A DNA stretch of 64,000 bases from positions 2,108,001 through 2,172,000 of the forward strand of contig NZ_CP061170.1 in assembly GCF_011751745.2 (NCBI RefSeq), in the 5' to 3' direction. Origin of the DNA: Paramicrobacterium fandaimingii. GTDB lineage: Bacteria > Actinomycetota > Actinomycetes > Actinomycetales > Microbacteriaceae. Positions 26,970 to 36,822 of the stretch are shown here, in pieces. Numbering within the stretch: the stretch's first letter is position 1; each line of letters opens with the position of its first letter. The position numbers and the translations under genes are program-made. A model generated the notes under the pieces. It was not told the DNA's origin and ran no database searches. It saw nothing but the letters and a program-made list of their open reading frames with translations.

Positions 26970-28085
26970 ATGAGGATTGCTGTACCGACAGAAATCAAGA
27001 ACAACGAGTATCGGGTGGCCATCACTCCGGCGGGCGCTCACGATCTGATCGCCGCTGGCCACGAGGTAATTGTGCAGTCTGGAGCGGGTGAGGGATCATC
27101 GATCCCCGACGCCGCCTATTCGGATGTTGGGGTGACGATCGCACCCGATGCTGACGAGGTGTGGGGCGCCGCAGACCTTGTACTCAAGGTGAAGGAGCCG
27201 ATCGAGAGCGAGTATCGGCATTTTCGCAGCGACCTTCTGCTCTTCACCTACCTGCACCTTGCCGCGGACAAGCAGCTGACGACAGCGCTTCTCGATTCGG
27301 GAATGACGGCGCTTGCCTACGAAACCGTCGAGTTGCCCGACCGGTCGCTGCCTCTCCTCGCACCGATGAGCGAGGTAGCCGGCCGCCTCTCGGCGATTGT
27401 CGGCGCCAACACTCTGCTCAAGCCAGCCGGAGGCCCCGGGCTCCTCGTTCCGGGCGTACCGGGAACGCACCCAGCCAACATCACCGTGATCGGCGGAGGA
27501 GTCGCTGGAACCAACGCGGCGCACGTTGCGCTGGGACTCGGTGCCCGTGTCACGGTGCTCGACACGAATCTGTCCCGGTTGCGCGACATTGACGCGCTAT
27601 ACGGGGGACGAATCGAAACAGTCGCGTCGAATGCCGTCGAGATCGAACGATCCGTGATCGGGGCTGACCTCGTGATCGGCTCGGTTCTTGTGCCTGGCGC
27701 CCGCGCGCCCAAACTCGTGACAAACGACCTGGTCGCACGGATGCGGAAGGGAAGCGTGCTCGTGGACATTGCCATCGACCAGGGCGGATGCTTCGAAGAC
27801 AGCCATCCGACAACTCACGCCGAGCCGACGTTCCCCGTGCACGGATCGGTGTTCTATTGCGTGGCGAACATGCCGGGGGCGGTTCCGCACACCTCGACAT
27901 ACGCGCTGACGAACGCGACGCTTCCCTACATCCGCTCCGTGGCGACGCATGGCTGGAAGGCCGCAGCCATGCGTGATGCGGCGCTCGCCAAGGGCTTGAA
28001 CGTTCACGGCGGCGCGATTGCCAATCAGGGCGTTGCCGAGGCGCATGGACTCCACCTCACCCCGGTGGAGACTCTGCTGACGTGA
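26970..28085 (+). CDS. ald: Alanine dehydrogenase
   Basis: Reversible NAD-dependent deamination of L-alanine to pyruvate. The length of 371 residues is exactly typical. It has the N-terminal MRIAVPTEIKNNEYRV, the catalytic lysine region DLVLKVKEP, the histidine in LFTYLHLAAD (about 96), and the NAD-binding glycine motif VIGGGVAGTNAA. The ATG at 26970 has AGGAG nearby; the ATG four codons earlier is less likely. Together with asparaginase it may serve amino-acid nitrogen use. Convergent with the FtsK/EccC-like gene with zero bases between stops. Confidence 0.96.
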   Translation: MRIAVPTEIKNNEYRVAITPAGAHDLIAAGHEVIVQSGAGEGSSIPDAAYSDVGVTIAPDADEVWGAADLVLKVKEPIESEYRHFRSDLLLFTYLHLAADKQLTTALLDSGMTALAYETVELPDRSLPLLAPMSEVAGRLSAIVGANTLLKPAGGPGLLVPGVPGTHPANITVIGGGVAGTNAAHVALGLGARVTVLDTNLSRLRDIDALYGGRIETVASNAVEIERSVIGADLVIGSVLVPGARAPKLVTNDLVARMRKGSVLVDIAIDQGGCFEDSHPTTHAEPTFPVHGSVFYCVANMPGAVPHTSTYALTNATLPYIRSVATHGWKAAAMRDAALAKGLNVHGGAIANQGVAEAHGLHLTPVETLLT

Positions 28086-30884
28086 TCACAGCTGGCAGCG
28101 TGTGATGACACCGTCATTCGCAATGCGCCACGCACGCCCGGGCTGAACGTGCAGGTACGGCGGTCGTGCTCGAGAGCGCGTGATCGCCCGGTATTCGCTT
28201 GGCGAGCACGATTCCACAACGAGAGTCGACGTTGCTCGCAATGTCGCCAAAAGCGACCAGTTTGTCTGCCAGGCGTCGGCATCACCCACCAGAATCACCT
28301 GACGTGCCGATTCGTCGTGCCGCGCCGCAGATGTTCCGACGGCCAACATTGTGACGGTTGCGTCAGGGTGTCGTTGACGCAGGCGCGCGGCAGTCTGCTG
28401 TGGCCGAGCCGTGCACACGAGCACGGTCTCGGTTGCAGCAACCTCGAGAAGCGCAGCGTTCAGCCCGTCGTGGGGACGCAGCGCGAGCTCGACGGAGGCG
28501 AGCTGAAGCGTGGTGCCGTTCCATACGGCACTGCCCGCTGGGCGGTTGTCAGAAAACGTCGAGCTGTCGCCACCGGCCAGAATATGCTCCTGTCGTGAGG
28601 CCATTCTCATCATGATCGTCGAATCGAACAGCGCGCCGAGGCTGTTCATACCTCGGCCAAGCCGCTGAGCTGTCGCCACAGCCCAGACGCCCGCACGCGG
28701 ACCGGTGCGCAGCACACGTGACAGCAGCGAGATCGTGTGGTCAGCGTCATCGTCGCCGAGGCGCCCAAGCATCGCATCGAGATCGTCGATCACAAGAACA
28801 GTTCCGCGTCTCGCGGCTTCCTGCCCCGGCTGCTCTGATTGCGCAGCGAGGCGTTCGAGCTCGTCAAACGCACGCTCCAGGTCATCCGGGAGCACACTGA
28901 CGTGCCAGCGTTCTCCCGCCTGCTCTTCAAGGCATCGCGCAAACGTGCTCTTTCCCGCGCGAGCGGCTCCGAGTACGAGAAGACTGCCCTGCGCACTTGG
29001 ACTCCACTGAGCAACGTCCTGCCGCTGCTCACGGGGGATGTCGGCCATTCCCAGAACGAACGCATCGGCCGAGCGCGGAAGCGAGCTCAGCTCGATGACG
29101 GTGGGCAGCGGGTCGAGCCAGGGCCGACGAGGCATCCGCTCGCCCGCGTGAGCACGCGCAACGACGTCAATGTCTTCTGGCCGAACCCGCGCGATCTGCA
29201 CAGTCATCGGTTCGCTGTCGGGAACGACAACGATGCTTCGTCCTGGTGGGTCGACAGGCAGCGATGCTGCGGAATCGACGCCGACAACGGCAGAACTGTC
29301 TGAGCGGTTGTTGACTCGGAGGCTCACGCGGAGTGTGCAGTTTGCGAGGAGCGAGTCTTTGACAACGCCCGTTGGACGCTGCGTGCAGAGCACGAGGTGC
29401 ATGCCAAGTGAACGTCCACGTGCCGCAATATCGACGAAGAGCGCATGGAGTTCGGGAAATCCGTCGAGCATCGCCGCAAATTCGTCGACGATGATGACAA
29501 GCCGTCCCAAACCCGTGACATTCGCAGAATCGTGCTCGCCCTGCTCTCTCAGGGTGCGCTCGCGATACGTCACTTCGGCTTTGAGACTTTCCAACGCACG
29601 AGTGGCGCCCTGCGGGTCGAGGTCGGTGATCACGCCGACGACGTGCGGGAGCGTCTGCAGCGGACCAAACGTCGCTCCGCCTTTGAAATCGACGAGCAGC
29701 AGGGCGAGCTCACTCGGTGTATTGCGCGCGGCAAGGCTCAACGCCCACGTCGAGAGAAGCTCGCTCTTTCCGCTCCCTGTCGTCCCGCCGATGACAGCGT
29801 GCGGACCGTGTTCGACAAGATCGACGACGACGTCCCCTCGGGAGTCGCGCCCGAGGGCGGCCCGTGTGCCGACGCCAGAATCGCTGTGCGACAGCTCGCT
29901 CCAGTCGACAACGTCGGGCGGTGCTCCGAACGCAGACATGATGCCGGTGTCTGCGGCGAGGGCGGCGAGTCTGCGGGCATACGCTTCGGCGGCGACGGTC
30001 GTCACGGGGTACGTCGTCAGTTCGCGTGCGTCTGCCGGGTCATCTGCTCCCTGCCAATCGGCGGTGACTGCAGACTCGCAGCTGACGAGCTCAGCGCAGC
30101 TGGATGGAACCGTCTCAATGGCATCGGAGACGGCAAGAGTGACGTCAGCATCGGGGACAGCCAGCGTCGGGTCCTCGACAACGCGCACGGTCAGCGCCGC
30201 CTCTCCTGCCCGCGTGGAATGGGGAAGCTGTCTCGCCCAGTCCCAACCGGTCTCGGGCAGAGAGACGATGCTCATCGATCGAGGATCAGCCGCATTGCAC
30301 AGTTGCAGCAGGTAGCCGCGGCATACCGCCCGGGCGAGGATGGGCGGCCCGAGTACGGCGATGCCCCGTGATGCGTCGACAGTGCATGGTGCATCGCTGA
30401 TGACCGCCGCTTTGCGGCACAGCTCCTCATTCTCCGGCGCCTCGGTGGCTCCCGTCAGCGAGAGCGTACTCGGAAGGTCTCCCAGCCCGAGTACGACGGC
30501 TCGGCGTCGGTGGTCCGGCGAACGCCAGCGCATCATCCGCCCGCCGTCATCGAGCACTTCGCGGGCGCTCGGGGTCTGTGTGAGCCGCTTCTCGCGTTCG
30601 ACAGCGTGTCGGTCGCCCAGCTGCTCCGTGAGCTCGTCGATTGCCCTGTGATACTCGTGCGTTTGGCGCCGCTTGGTTCGGCGCCCTGTCATCCGACTGT
30701 CCATCATGCCGGCGATCGCAATCACCGGCCCGAGTATCGCGAACATCAGAACATACGGCGAACGCGTGATTGCCCAGATGGCGACGGCCGCAATCACGGG
30801 GGCAATGCTCGCCATCACGGGAAACGGGGCGCGCGTCTGCTCACCGGGCGGCGCAGGAACCCGAATCTGTGCGTGCTGTGTCAT
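28086..30884 (-). CDS. EccC-like FtsK/SpoIIIE domain ATPase (orphan)
   Basis: A 932-residue membrane ATPase. Two membrane helices lie at about 25-61; a canonical FtsK/SpoIIIE domain follows with Walker A GGTTGSGKS (366-374) and Walker B IIVDE (464-468), and a second module with LGAARAGKST (638-647) and VLVIDDLD (696-703). The last 150 residues look like a remnant third module without a Walker A motif. This layout resembles EccC of type VII secretion more than DNA-translocating FtsK. No WXG100 substrates or other ecc genes lie in the window. ATG at 30882-30884. PP2C and DUF4192 genes lie immediately upstream on the same strand. Confidence 0.8.
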   Translation of the reverse strand: MTQHAQIRVPAPPGEQTRAPFPVMASIAPVIAAVAIWAITRSPYVLMFAILGPVIAIAGMMDSRMTGRRTKRRQTHEYHRAIDELTEQLGDRHAVEREKRLTQTPSAREVLDDGGRMMRWRSPDHRRRAVVLGLGDLPSTLSLTGATEAPENEELCRKAAVISDAPCTVDASRGIAVLGPPILARAVCRGYLLQLCNAADPRSMSIVSLPETGWDWARQLPHSTRAGEAALTVRVVEDPTLAVPDADVTLAVSDAIETVPSSCAELVSCESAVTADWQGADDPADARELTTYPVTTVAAEAYARRLAALAADTGIMSAFGAPPDVVDWSELSHSDSGVGTRAALGRDSRGDVVVDLVEHGPHAVIGGTTGSGKSELLSTWALSLAARNTPSELALLLVDFKGGATFGPLQTLPHVVGVITDLDPQGATRALESLKAEVTYRERTLREQGEHDSANVTGLGRLVIIVDEFAAMLDGFPELHALFVDIAARGRSLGMHLVLCTQRPTGVVKDSLLANCTLRVSLRVNNRSDSSAVVGVDSAASLPVDPPGRSIVVVPDSEPMTVQIARVRPEDIDVVARAHAGERMPRRPWLDPLPTVIELSSLPRSADAFVLGMADIPREQRQDVAQWSPSAQGSLLVLGAARAGKSTFARCLEEQAGERWHVSVLPDDLERAFDELERLAAQSEQPGQEAARRGTVLVIDDLDAMLGRLGDDDADHTISLLSRVLRTGPRAGVWAVATAQRLGRGMNSLGALFDSTIMMRMASRQEHILAGGDSSTFSDNRPAGSAVWNGTTLQLASVELALRPHDGLNAALLEVAATETVLVCTARPQQTAARLRQRHPDATVTMLAVGTSAARHDESARQVILVGDADAWQTNWSLLATLRATSTLVVESCSPSEYRAITRSRARPPYLHVQPGRAWRIANDGVITRCQL

Positions 30885-30985
30885 GCCTCCACATCACCAC
30901 GGACAGCACACGTGGAGTCAGCGGCGTCGCGAATCTGATGAGAACGGTGGAAAATCGCGCCCTGTGGACGAAGAATCGTCTGCGG

Positions 30986-31783
30986 TCAGTCCGTCTCGTC
31001 TTCGGAGGATTCCTCGCCGACGACGTCGAGAACCAGCACGGTCACGTTGTCTCGGCCTCCGTTCTCGACCGCGGCCTCCACCATCAGGTTTGCGGCGTCA
31101 ATGGCTTCCGGAGCACGCTCGAGAAAATGGAGGATGCCGTAGTCAGTGAGTTCCTTCGTGAGTCCATCTGAGCAGATGACCCATCGGGTGTTCTTTTCAA
31201 TCGGCACATTCAGGTAGTCGGGCACCGGGTCGTCTGTGAACCCGACCGCGCGGGTGATCACATTTCCCTGCGGATGATTTTCTGCCTCGTCTGGCGAGAT
31301 CGCCCCGATCGCAATGAGCTCCTGTACAACAGAGTGGTCTGTCGTGACCTGCGCGAGCTCTCCGTCACTTTCGACGTATACCCGAGAGTCACCGATGTTG
31401 AAGACCGTCCAGAACGGTTCGGCATCTGTCGAGGTGAATGCGATGCCGGTCACCGTTGTTCCCGTGCCAACGTCAATGTCGTCTTCATCGGCAAGCTCGA
31501 CGATCGCATCGCGGAGTGAGGCCTCGATGCCGTCGTGGGTGATGCCGGATTCGGAGAGGGCAAATGCCGAGAGGTGTTTGACGACGGCACCGCTTGCCAG
31601 CTCCCCAGCCGCGTAGCCGCCCATTCCGTCAGCGACGGCAAAAAGCGGAAATTCCCCTATGACGGAGTCTTGATTCACTTCCCGTTTGCGCCCGACGTGG
31701 GTTACGGCGCCCCAGCGAAGGAGAAGGTTCTCCCCACGCACTGTCACGGCATGAGAATCCGTGAACGTGGTGGCTTCTGACAC
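30986..31783 (-). CDS. PP2C family serine/threonine protein phosphatase
   Basis: A 265-residue PPM/PP2C phosphatase, without a membrane segment. Metal-binding motifs are all present: RKREVNQDS (33-41), ADGMGG (51-56), GTGTTVTGIAF, CSDGLT and NGGRDNVTVLVLD at the end. It probably dephosphorylates Ser/Thr targets of Hanks-type kinases. GTG at 31781-31783 is chosen from GAAGGG upstream; the track would allow a TTG start 13 codons earlier. It lies 101 bases upstream of the EccC-like gene. Confidence 0.92.
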   Translation of the reverse strand: MSEATTFTDSHAVTVRGENLLLRWGAVTHVGRKREVNQDSVIGEFPLFAVADGMGGYAAGELASGAVVKHLSAFALSESGITHDGIEASLRDAIVELADEDDIDVGTGTTVTGIAFTSTDAEPFWTVFNIGDSRVYVESDGELAQVTTDHSVVQELIAIGAISPDEAENHPQGNVITRAVGFTDDPVPDYLNVPIEKNTRWVICSDGLTKELTDYGILHFLERAPEAIDAANLMVEAAVENGGRDNVTVLVLDVVGEESSEDETD

Positions 31784-31875
31784 GTGTCGCCCTTCGGTCG
31801 TCTTCAGACGCTCGCGATACAACGCCCTAGCGTGCCATAGTACCGGTTCGGGCCCGGTGTCCGTGCCACGGTGAG

Positions 31876-33033
31876 TCAGCGAGTTGGATCTCCCGCGACC
31901 GGCTCCGATGACTCCGCCGACAGTTCGTCCGGGTCGTAAAACGCCCAGTCAGGGTTCGTGCCTGAGTCAAGAATCATGCGCATGATGATGGCGAGCCCGT
32001 ACGTGCCGTCGGTTGCGATGGCCTCGCGCTGCCATTCTGCAGAGAACGAGCTGAGACCCAATGCCCAGTAGCACCAGCTGATCAGCGTCAGGCCCGGTGC
32101 CCGATCATCCGGATGCTGCAGGGCGCACATGCGCTTCAAAAGAGTGATCGCCGTGCGCAAGTGCTCGGCATCGGGCCGGACCTCGATGCGCCCGGCGAAC
32201 GCGTACATCCAGGGATCGTCGATGCTCTCCGTCGCGAAGATCTCCGGTGCGACGACGCGATTCCACAGGTGCGTGCCCGACTCTGGCCCCCATGCCCAGC
32301 TGTATGCGAGAACATCGCGTAGAACGGGCTCGTCGAGCAGTTCAGCGATGAATGCAAGCTCGGCATCGAGCACGTCAGCCCCATCGGCGACGTAGGAGGC
32401 CATTGCCGAGGCAAATTCGGAGCCGTCCGCCGGAAACGCATTGTCTGCACTGCCTGACCCAGCGTTCTCTTCGACCGCGTCAACCGGCACGCGAGCGAGG
32501 GCCGTGCGTGCCTTGGCGAAGACCTCGCGGTCGTCAGCGTCGACATCGGGGAGCCGCAGCTCGGCGTCAGTGTCGAGAATGCTCCCGTCGGGCAGGTCTT
32601 CTGGGTCAGCGATCAGCGAAAGATCGTGACCTCGGCACGAGTCATCGAGGTAGCCACCCCAGGCATCGGCGGCAACGCAGAGCATGTCGATCACCTCGAG
32701 CCCACGCTTCTCAATACGCGGAGCGAGGGCTGCAGCGAAACGCTCGTGTGGAATCCCTCCCGCGTCTGCAAAGGTATGCGTCGTGTAGATGACGGGAATC
32801 ACACCGGTGATGCGCGGAATGCGCGTCACGGCATCGAGCGCTGCCTCGATTGCCTCGTCTTCAGACTCCGGGGCGGTTAACGCTCCGCGGTCAAGGCGCA
32901 TCGCCCCGCACGTGCTCTGATCTCGAAAAGCGACAAGGACAACGGAGTCGATCGGACGCATGCCAACGAGAGCAGGCACATATGACAGAAGCTCGTGAGG
33001 CGCCGAGAGGCTGACGCGCGATGTTGTGACCAT
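31876..33033 (-). CDS. DUF4192 domain protein
   Basis: A 385-residue soluble protein of the DUF4192 family, common in actinobacteria. It begins with the diagnostic pattern SAPHELLSYVPALVGMRP and VVLVAF, has an acidic central stretch (about 170-215) and a conserved C-terminal part with WCYWALG. No enzymatic motif is recognised and the function is unknown. ATG at 33031-33033, without a ribosome-binding site. It is the first of three minus-strand genes leading to PP2C and the EccC-like ATPase, separated by gaps of 92 and 101 bases. Confidence 0.8.
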   Translation of the reverse strand: MVTTSRVSLSAPHELLSYVPALVGMRPIDSVVLVAFRDQSTCGAMRLDRGALTAPESEDEAIEAALDAVTRIPRITGVIPVIYTTHTFADAGGIPHERFAAALAPRIEKRGLEVIDMLCVAADAWGGYLDDSCRGHDLSLIADPEDLPDGSILDTDAELRLPDVDADDREVFAKARTALARVPVDAVEENAGSGSADNAFPADGSEFASAMASYVADGADVLDAELAFIAELLDEPVLRDVLAYSWAWGPESGTHLWNRVVAPEIFATESIDDPWMYAFAGRIEVRPDAEHLRTAITLLKRMCALQHPDDRAPGLTLISWCYWALGLSSFSAEWQREAIATDGTYGLAIIMRMILDSGTNPDWAFYDPDELSAESSEPVAGDPTR

Positions 33034-33106
33034 GGCGACAAGTGTCGTCTGCAGGAAACGGCGTCGCTACCCGCTCGGGAGCGACTGGGGATAACCTCGC
33101 AGGCCG

Positions 33107-35080
33107 TCAGGTCTGTGGACGAGCGTTGCCAGCCAGGTCCACGGCAAGCGAGTCTCCGCCGACGTCCTCGTCGAGCGGCGCTTCAAACTGGGAACGATAC
33201 AGCTCTGCATAGGCGCCATCGGCCGCGAGGAGCTGCTCGTGATCACCGCTCTCGACGATGTGGCCGTCTCTCATCACCACAATGACGTCGGCATCACGAA
33301 TCGTCGACAGCCTGTGTGCGATGACGAAGCTCGTGCGATCTGCTCGAAGCGCGGCCATCGCCTCCTGAACGAGAACCTCTGTGCGTGTGTCGACAGAGCT
33401 CGTCGCCTCATCGAGGATGAGGATGTCTGGCTTCGCGATGAACGCACGCGCGATGGTGAGGAGCTGCTTTTCCCCCGCGCTCACATTGTCTGCCTCGTCA
33501 CCGAGGAGCGTGTCGTAGCCATCGGGGAGCGCGTGCACGAACCGATCGACATACGCTGCCCGTGCAGCATCCATGATCTCGTCCTCTGTGGCGCCTTGGC
33601 GACCGTAGGCGATGTTGTCTCGGATCGTTCCCTCGAACAGCCAGGTGTCTTGAAGCACCATTCCCGTTCGGGATCTGAGGCCATCTCTCGTCATTGTCGC
33701 GATGTCAACGCCGTCAAGAAGAATGCGTCCCGACGTCGGCTCATAGAACCGCATGATCAGGTTGACAAGCGTCGTCTTTCCCGCGCCCGTCGGACCGACG
33801 ATCGCAATCGTGCTTCCCGGATCGGCGACAAGCGAGAGGTTATCGATGAGCGGCCGCTCCGGCGCGTAGCTGAACGACACGTCATCAAACTCAAGACGCC
33901 CCTCAGCCGAGGCTGGTGTGCTCGGCTGTTCGGGATCCAGAGACTGCTCATCGGCGTCGAGAAGCTCAAACACGCGCTCGGCAGATGCCACGCCGGACTG
34001 CAGCAGATTCGCCATGGAACCGAGCTGAGCGAGCGGCTGAGTGAACTGCCGTGAGTATTGGATGAATGCCTGGATGTCGCCAAGAGCCAACGTTCCACCC
34101 GAAACCATGAGACCGCCGACGACGGCGATGACGACGTAGATCAGGTTGCCGATGAATGTCATCGCAGGCATGATGATTCCCGAGATGAACTGGGCGCCGA
34201 AGCTCGCCTCATACAGCTCGTGGTTCTTCTCCCTGAACCGATGCGACACTTCCCGTTGCCGACCGAAGACCTTCACAAGTGCGTGGCCCGTGTAGCTCTC
34301 TTCGATCTGAGCGTTGAGTTCCCCCGTTGACTTCCACTGGGCGATGAAGCGCTTCTGGGAGCGTTTGGCAATCTGCGCGGTGACGACGACGCTGACCGGA
34401 ACCATGATGAGCGCGACGAGTGCGAGCAGGGGCGAGATGATGACCATCATCGTGACGACGCCAATCACCGTGAGCAGGCTCGTGAGAATCTGGCTCATCG
34501 TCTGCTGAAGGCTCTGCGAGATGTTGTCGATGTCGTTTGTCACGCGGCTGAGAAGCTCGCCGCGCGGCACATTGTCAAAATAGCTGAGCGGAAGTGCGTG
34601 AATCTTCGACTCGACGTCTTGCCGCATGCGATAGACGGTTCGCTGTACGACGCCGTTGAGAATCAGCGCTTGGATGAGTGCAAAGCCGAACGAAAGCACG
34701 TAGACAGCAAGTGCGAGCAGAAGCGTTCTCACAAGAGCGTCCACGTCGATTCCCTGCCCCGGCGTCAGCGCCATATTCGACATCATGTCGGCCTGCTGAT
34801 TCTGGCCGCTCTGCCGCAGGCCCTCGATCACCTGCTGCTTGCTTACCCCCTCGGGAATCTGAAGCGAGATGCTGCCTTCGAACACGAGCGTTGTCGCGTT
34901 GCCGAGAATCTTCGGTCCGAGAACGTTGAGGCCGACGCTGACGATTGTCAGCACGATCACCCACGCAATGCGCACTCGCTCTGGCTTTAGTCGCCCGAGA
35001 AGCCGCTTGGCACTCGGGACGAAATTCATCGCCTTCTGCCCGGGGGCAAGGCCTGGGCCCTTCGCCTGCTTTTCGCTCAT
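33107..35080 (-). CDS. ABC exporter subunit 2 (canonical ATPase site)
   Basis: A 657-residue fused membrane/ATPase half transporter. Six membrane helices (about 40-340) precede the ATPase domain with Walker A GPTGAGKTT (429-437), signature NVSAGEKQ (532-539), Walker B ILILDE (553-558, with catalytic Glu) and H-loop H589 (IAHRLSTI). Its ATG overlaps the stop of the partner gene. The two make a heterodimeric multidrug-type exporter with one degenerate site. The first extracellular loop carries a long insertion (about 85-115). The substrate is unknown. Confidence 0.9.
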   Translation of the reverse strand: MSEKQAKGPGLAPGQKAMNFVPSAKRLLGRLKPERVRIAWVIVLTIVSVGLNVLGPKILGNATTLVFEGSISLQIPEGVSKQQVIEGLRQSGQNQQADMMSNMALTPGQGIDVDALVRTLLLALAVYVLSFGFALIQALILNGVVQRTVYRMRQDVESKIHALPLSYFDNVPRGELLSRVTNDIDNISQSLQQTMSQILTSLLTVIGVVTMMVIISPLLALVALIMVPVSVVVTAQIAKRSQKRFIAQWKSTGELNAQIEESYTGHALVKVFGRQREVSHRFREKNHELYEASFGAQFISGIIMPAMTFIGNLIYVVIAVVGGLMVSGGTLALGDIQAFIQYSRQFTQPLAQLGSMANLLQSGVASAERVFELLDADEQSLDPEQPSTPASAEGRLEFDDVSFSYAPERPLIDNLSLVADPGSTIAIVGPTGAGKTTLVNLIMRFYEPTSGRILLDGVDIATMTRDGLRSRTGMVLQDTWLFEGTIRDNIAYGRQGATEDEIMDAARAAYVDRFVHALPDGYDTLLGDEADNVSAGEKQLLTIARAFIAKPDILILDEATSSVDTRTEVLVQEAMAALRADRTSFVIAHRLSTIRDADVIVVMRDGHIVESGDHEQLLAADGAYAELYRSQFEAPLDEDVGGDSLAVDLAGNARPQT

Positions 35081-36822
35081 GCTGCGTCCTCCGCTGTGAG
35101 CTGCGATTCCACGATCTCCCGGTATGTGTCGTTCGTCTCGAGAAGCGAGTCATGCGTTCCGATCCCAACGACCCGACCCGCGTCGAGCACGATGATCTGG
35201 TCGGCGCCCGTGATCGTGGACACACGCTGAGCCACGACAATCTGTGTCGCTGCGCCCGCGTCACGGCGAAGCGCGCGCCGCAGTCGTGCGTCGGTTGAGA
35301 CGTCTAAGGCAGAGAAGGAGTCGTCGAAAACGAGGATGCTCGGGCGCTTCACGAGAGCACGCGCGATGGCGAGCCGCTGACGCTGCCCTCCCGACACGTT
35401 TGTGCCTCCCTGAGCGATGGGCGCGTCGAGGCCCTCGCTCAGCGACGACACAAAATCGCGAGCCTGAGCCGTCGTGAGTGCCTGCCACAGCTCCTCGTCG
35501 CTCGCGTCGGGTTTGCCGTATCGCAGGTTCGACGCAACGGTGCCGCTGAACAGGTAGGGCTTCTGAGGGACAAGCCCGATCGCAGCCCACAGGGCATCGG
35601 GGTCAAGGTGCCTCACGTCGACCCCGCCGACCTGCACGCTGCCTTCCGTTGCGTCGAAAAGCCGCGGAAGCAACCCGACGAACGTCGTCTTGCCCGCGCC
35701 TGTCGACCCGATGATCGCCGTTGTCGTGCCGGGTTCAACCGTGAACGAGATGTCGTCGAGCACGGGCTTCTCTGCCCCGGGGTAGCAGAACGTCACGTTG
35801 CGCACCTCGACCGTGCCCCGCTGCGGCATGTGCGTCTCGCCGGCATCCGGAAATTCGACGCTTGGGGCTGTGTGCAGCACCTCACCGATCCGCTCGGCGC
35901 AGACCGTGGCACGGGGAAGCATCATGAACATGAATGTCGACATCATGACGGCCATGAGAATCTGCATGAGGTACTGCAGAAAGGCCATGACGGTGCCCAC
36001 CTGAATGTCGCCGTCTTGCACGCGAAACGCGCCGAACCAGATGACAGCGACGCTCGACACGTTGAGCACGAGCATGACGACGGGGAACATCATCGCCATG
36101 TACCGGCCGGCGCGGAGCGTCGTGTCAGTGACGTTGACGTTCGCGACGTTGAACCGCTCGCGCTCGGTACGTTCACGGACGAACGCCCTGATCACACGGA
36201 TGCCGGTGAGCTGCTCTCTGAGCACTTGGTTGACGGCGTCGATGCGCCGCTGCATCGCACGGAAGAGCGGAACCATCCGCGAGATGATGAAACTGACGAA
36301 AATCAAGAGCACGGGAATCGACACAGCCATCAGCCACGACAGCTGAACGTCTTGCTGGAGGGCCATGACCACCCCGCCGATCGCGAGAATCGGCGCCATG
36401 ACCATAAGCGTGCAGCTCATCAGCACGAGCATCTGAACTTGCTGCACATCGTTCGTCGTCCGCGTGATGAGCGATGGAGCGCCGACCTCGGCCACCTCGC
36501 GCTCAGAGAACGCCGACACTTTGTCGAAGACCGCGGTGCGCACATCTCGGCCGAGTGCCATTGCCGCCTTCGCGCCGAAGTACACGGCGACGATCGAGCA
36601 GACGACCTGGCCTAGCGAGATGCCGAGCATCAGGATGCCGACACGGATGATGTACCCGGTGTCGCCCTTCGCGACGCCTTCATCGATGATGTCGGCGTTG
36701 AGCGTTGGCAGGTAGAGCGACGCGACGGCCTGGGCGAATTGAAAGACGACGACACCGATGAGCAGCGGAGTGTGCGGCCTGAGGTATTGCTTGAGCAGCC
36801 GAACGAGCATGTTTCCCTTCAC
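35077..36822 (-). CDS. ABC exporter subunit 1 (degenerate ATPase site)
   Basis: A 581-residue half transporter with six membrane helices (about 15-300). The ATPase domain has Walker A GSTGAGKTT (372-380) and signature VSGGQ (476-480), but Walker B reads ILVFDD (496-501), with Asp replacing the catalytic Glu, and the H-loop histidine is replaced by Q532 (VVAQRVSTI). These changes are typical of the degenerate partner in heterodimeric exporters. The GTG at 36820-36822 has GGAGG seven bases upstream and overlaps the tetR stop. Confidence 0.9.
   Translation of the reverse strand: MKGNMLVRLLKQYLRPHTPLLIGVVVFQFAQAVASLYLPTLNADIIDEGVAKGDTGYIIRVGILMLGISLGQVVCSIVAVYFGAKAAMALGRDVRTAVFDKVSAFSEREVAEVGAPSLITRTTNDVQQVQMLVLMSCTLMVMAPILAIGGVVMALQQDVQLSWLMAVSIPVLLIFVSFIISRMVPLFRAMQRRIDAVNQVLREQLTGIRVIRAFVRERTERERFNVANVNVTDTTLRAGRYMAMMFPVVMLVLNVSSVAVIWFGAFRVQDGDIQVGTVMAFLQYLMQILMAVMMSTFMFMMLPRATVCAERIGEVLHTAPSVEFPDAGETHMPQRGTVEVRNVTFCYPGAEKPVLDDISFTVEPGTTTAIIGSTGAGKTTFVGLLPRLFDATEGSVQVGGVDVRHLDPDALWAAIGLVPQKPYLFSGTVASNLRYGKPDASDEELWQALTTAQARDFVSSLSEGLDAPIAQGGTNVSGGQRQRLAIARALVKRPSILVFDDSFSALDVSTDARLRRALRRDAGAATQIVVAQRVSTITGADQIIVLDAGRVVGIGTHDSLLETNDTYREIVESQLTAEDAA

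Noticed and set aside
28086..33033. A type VII secretion locus
   Set aside because: Only an EccC-like ATPase is present; no WXG100 protein, EccB, EccD, EccE or mycosin gene is visible, so the call is limited to an orphan ATPase.
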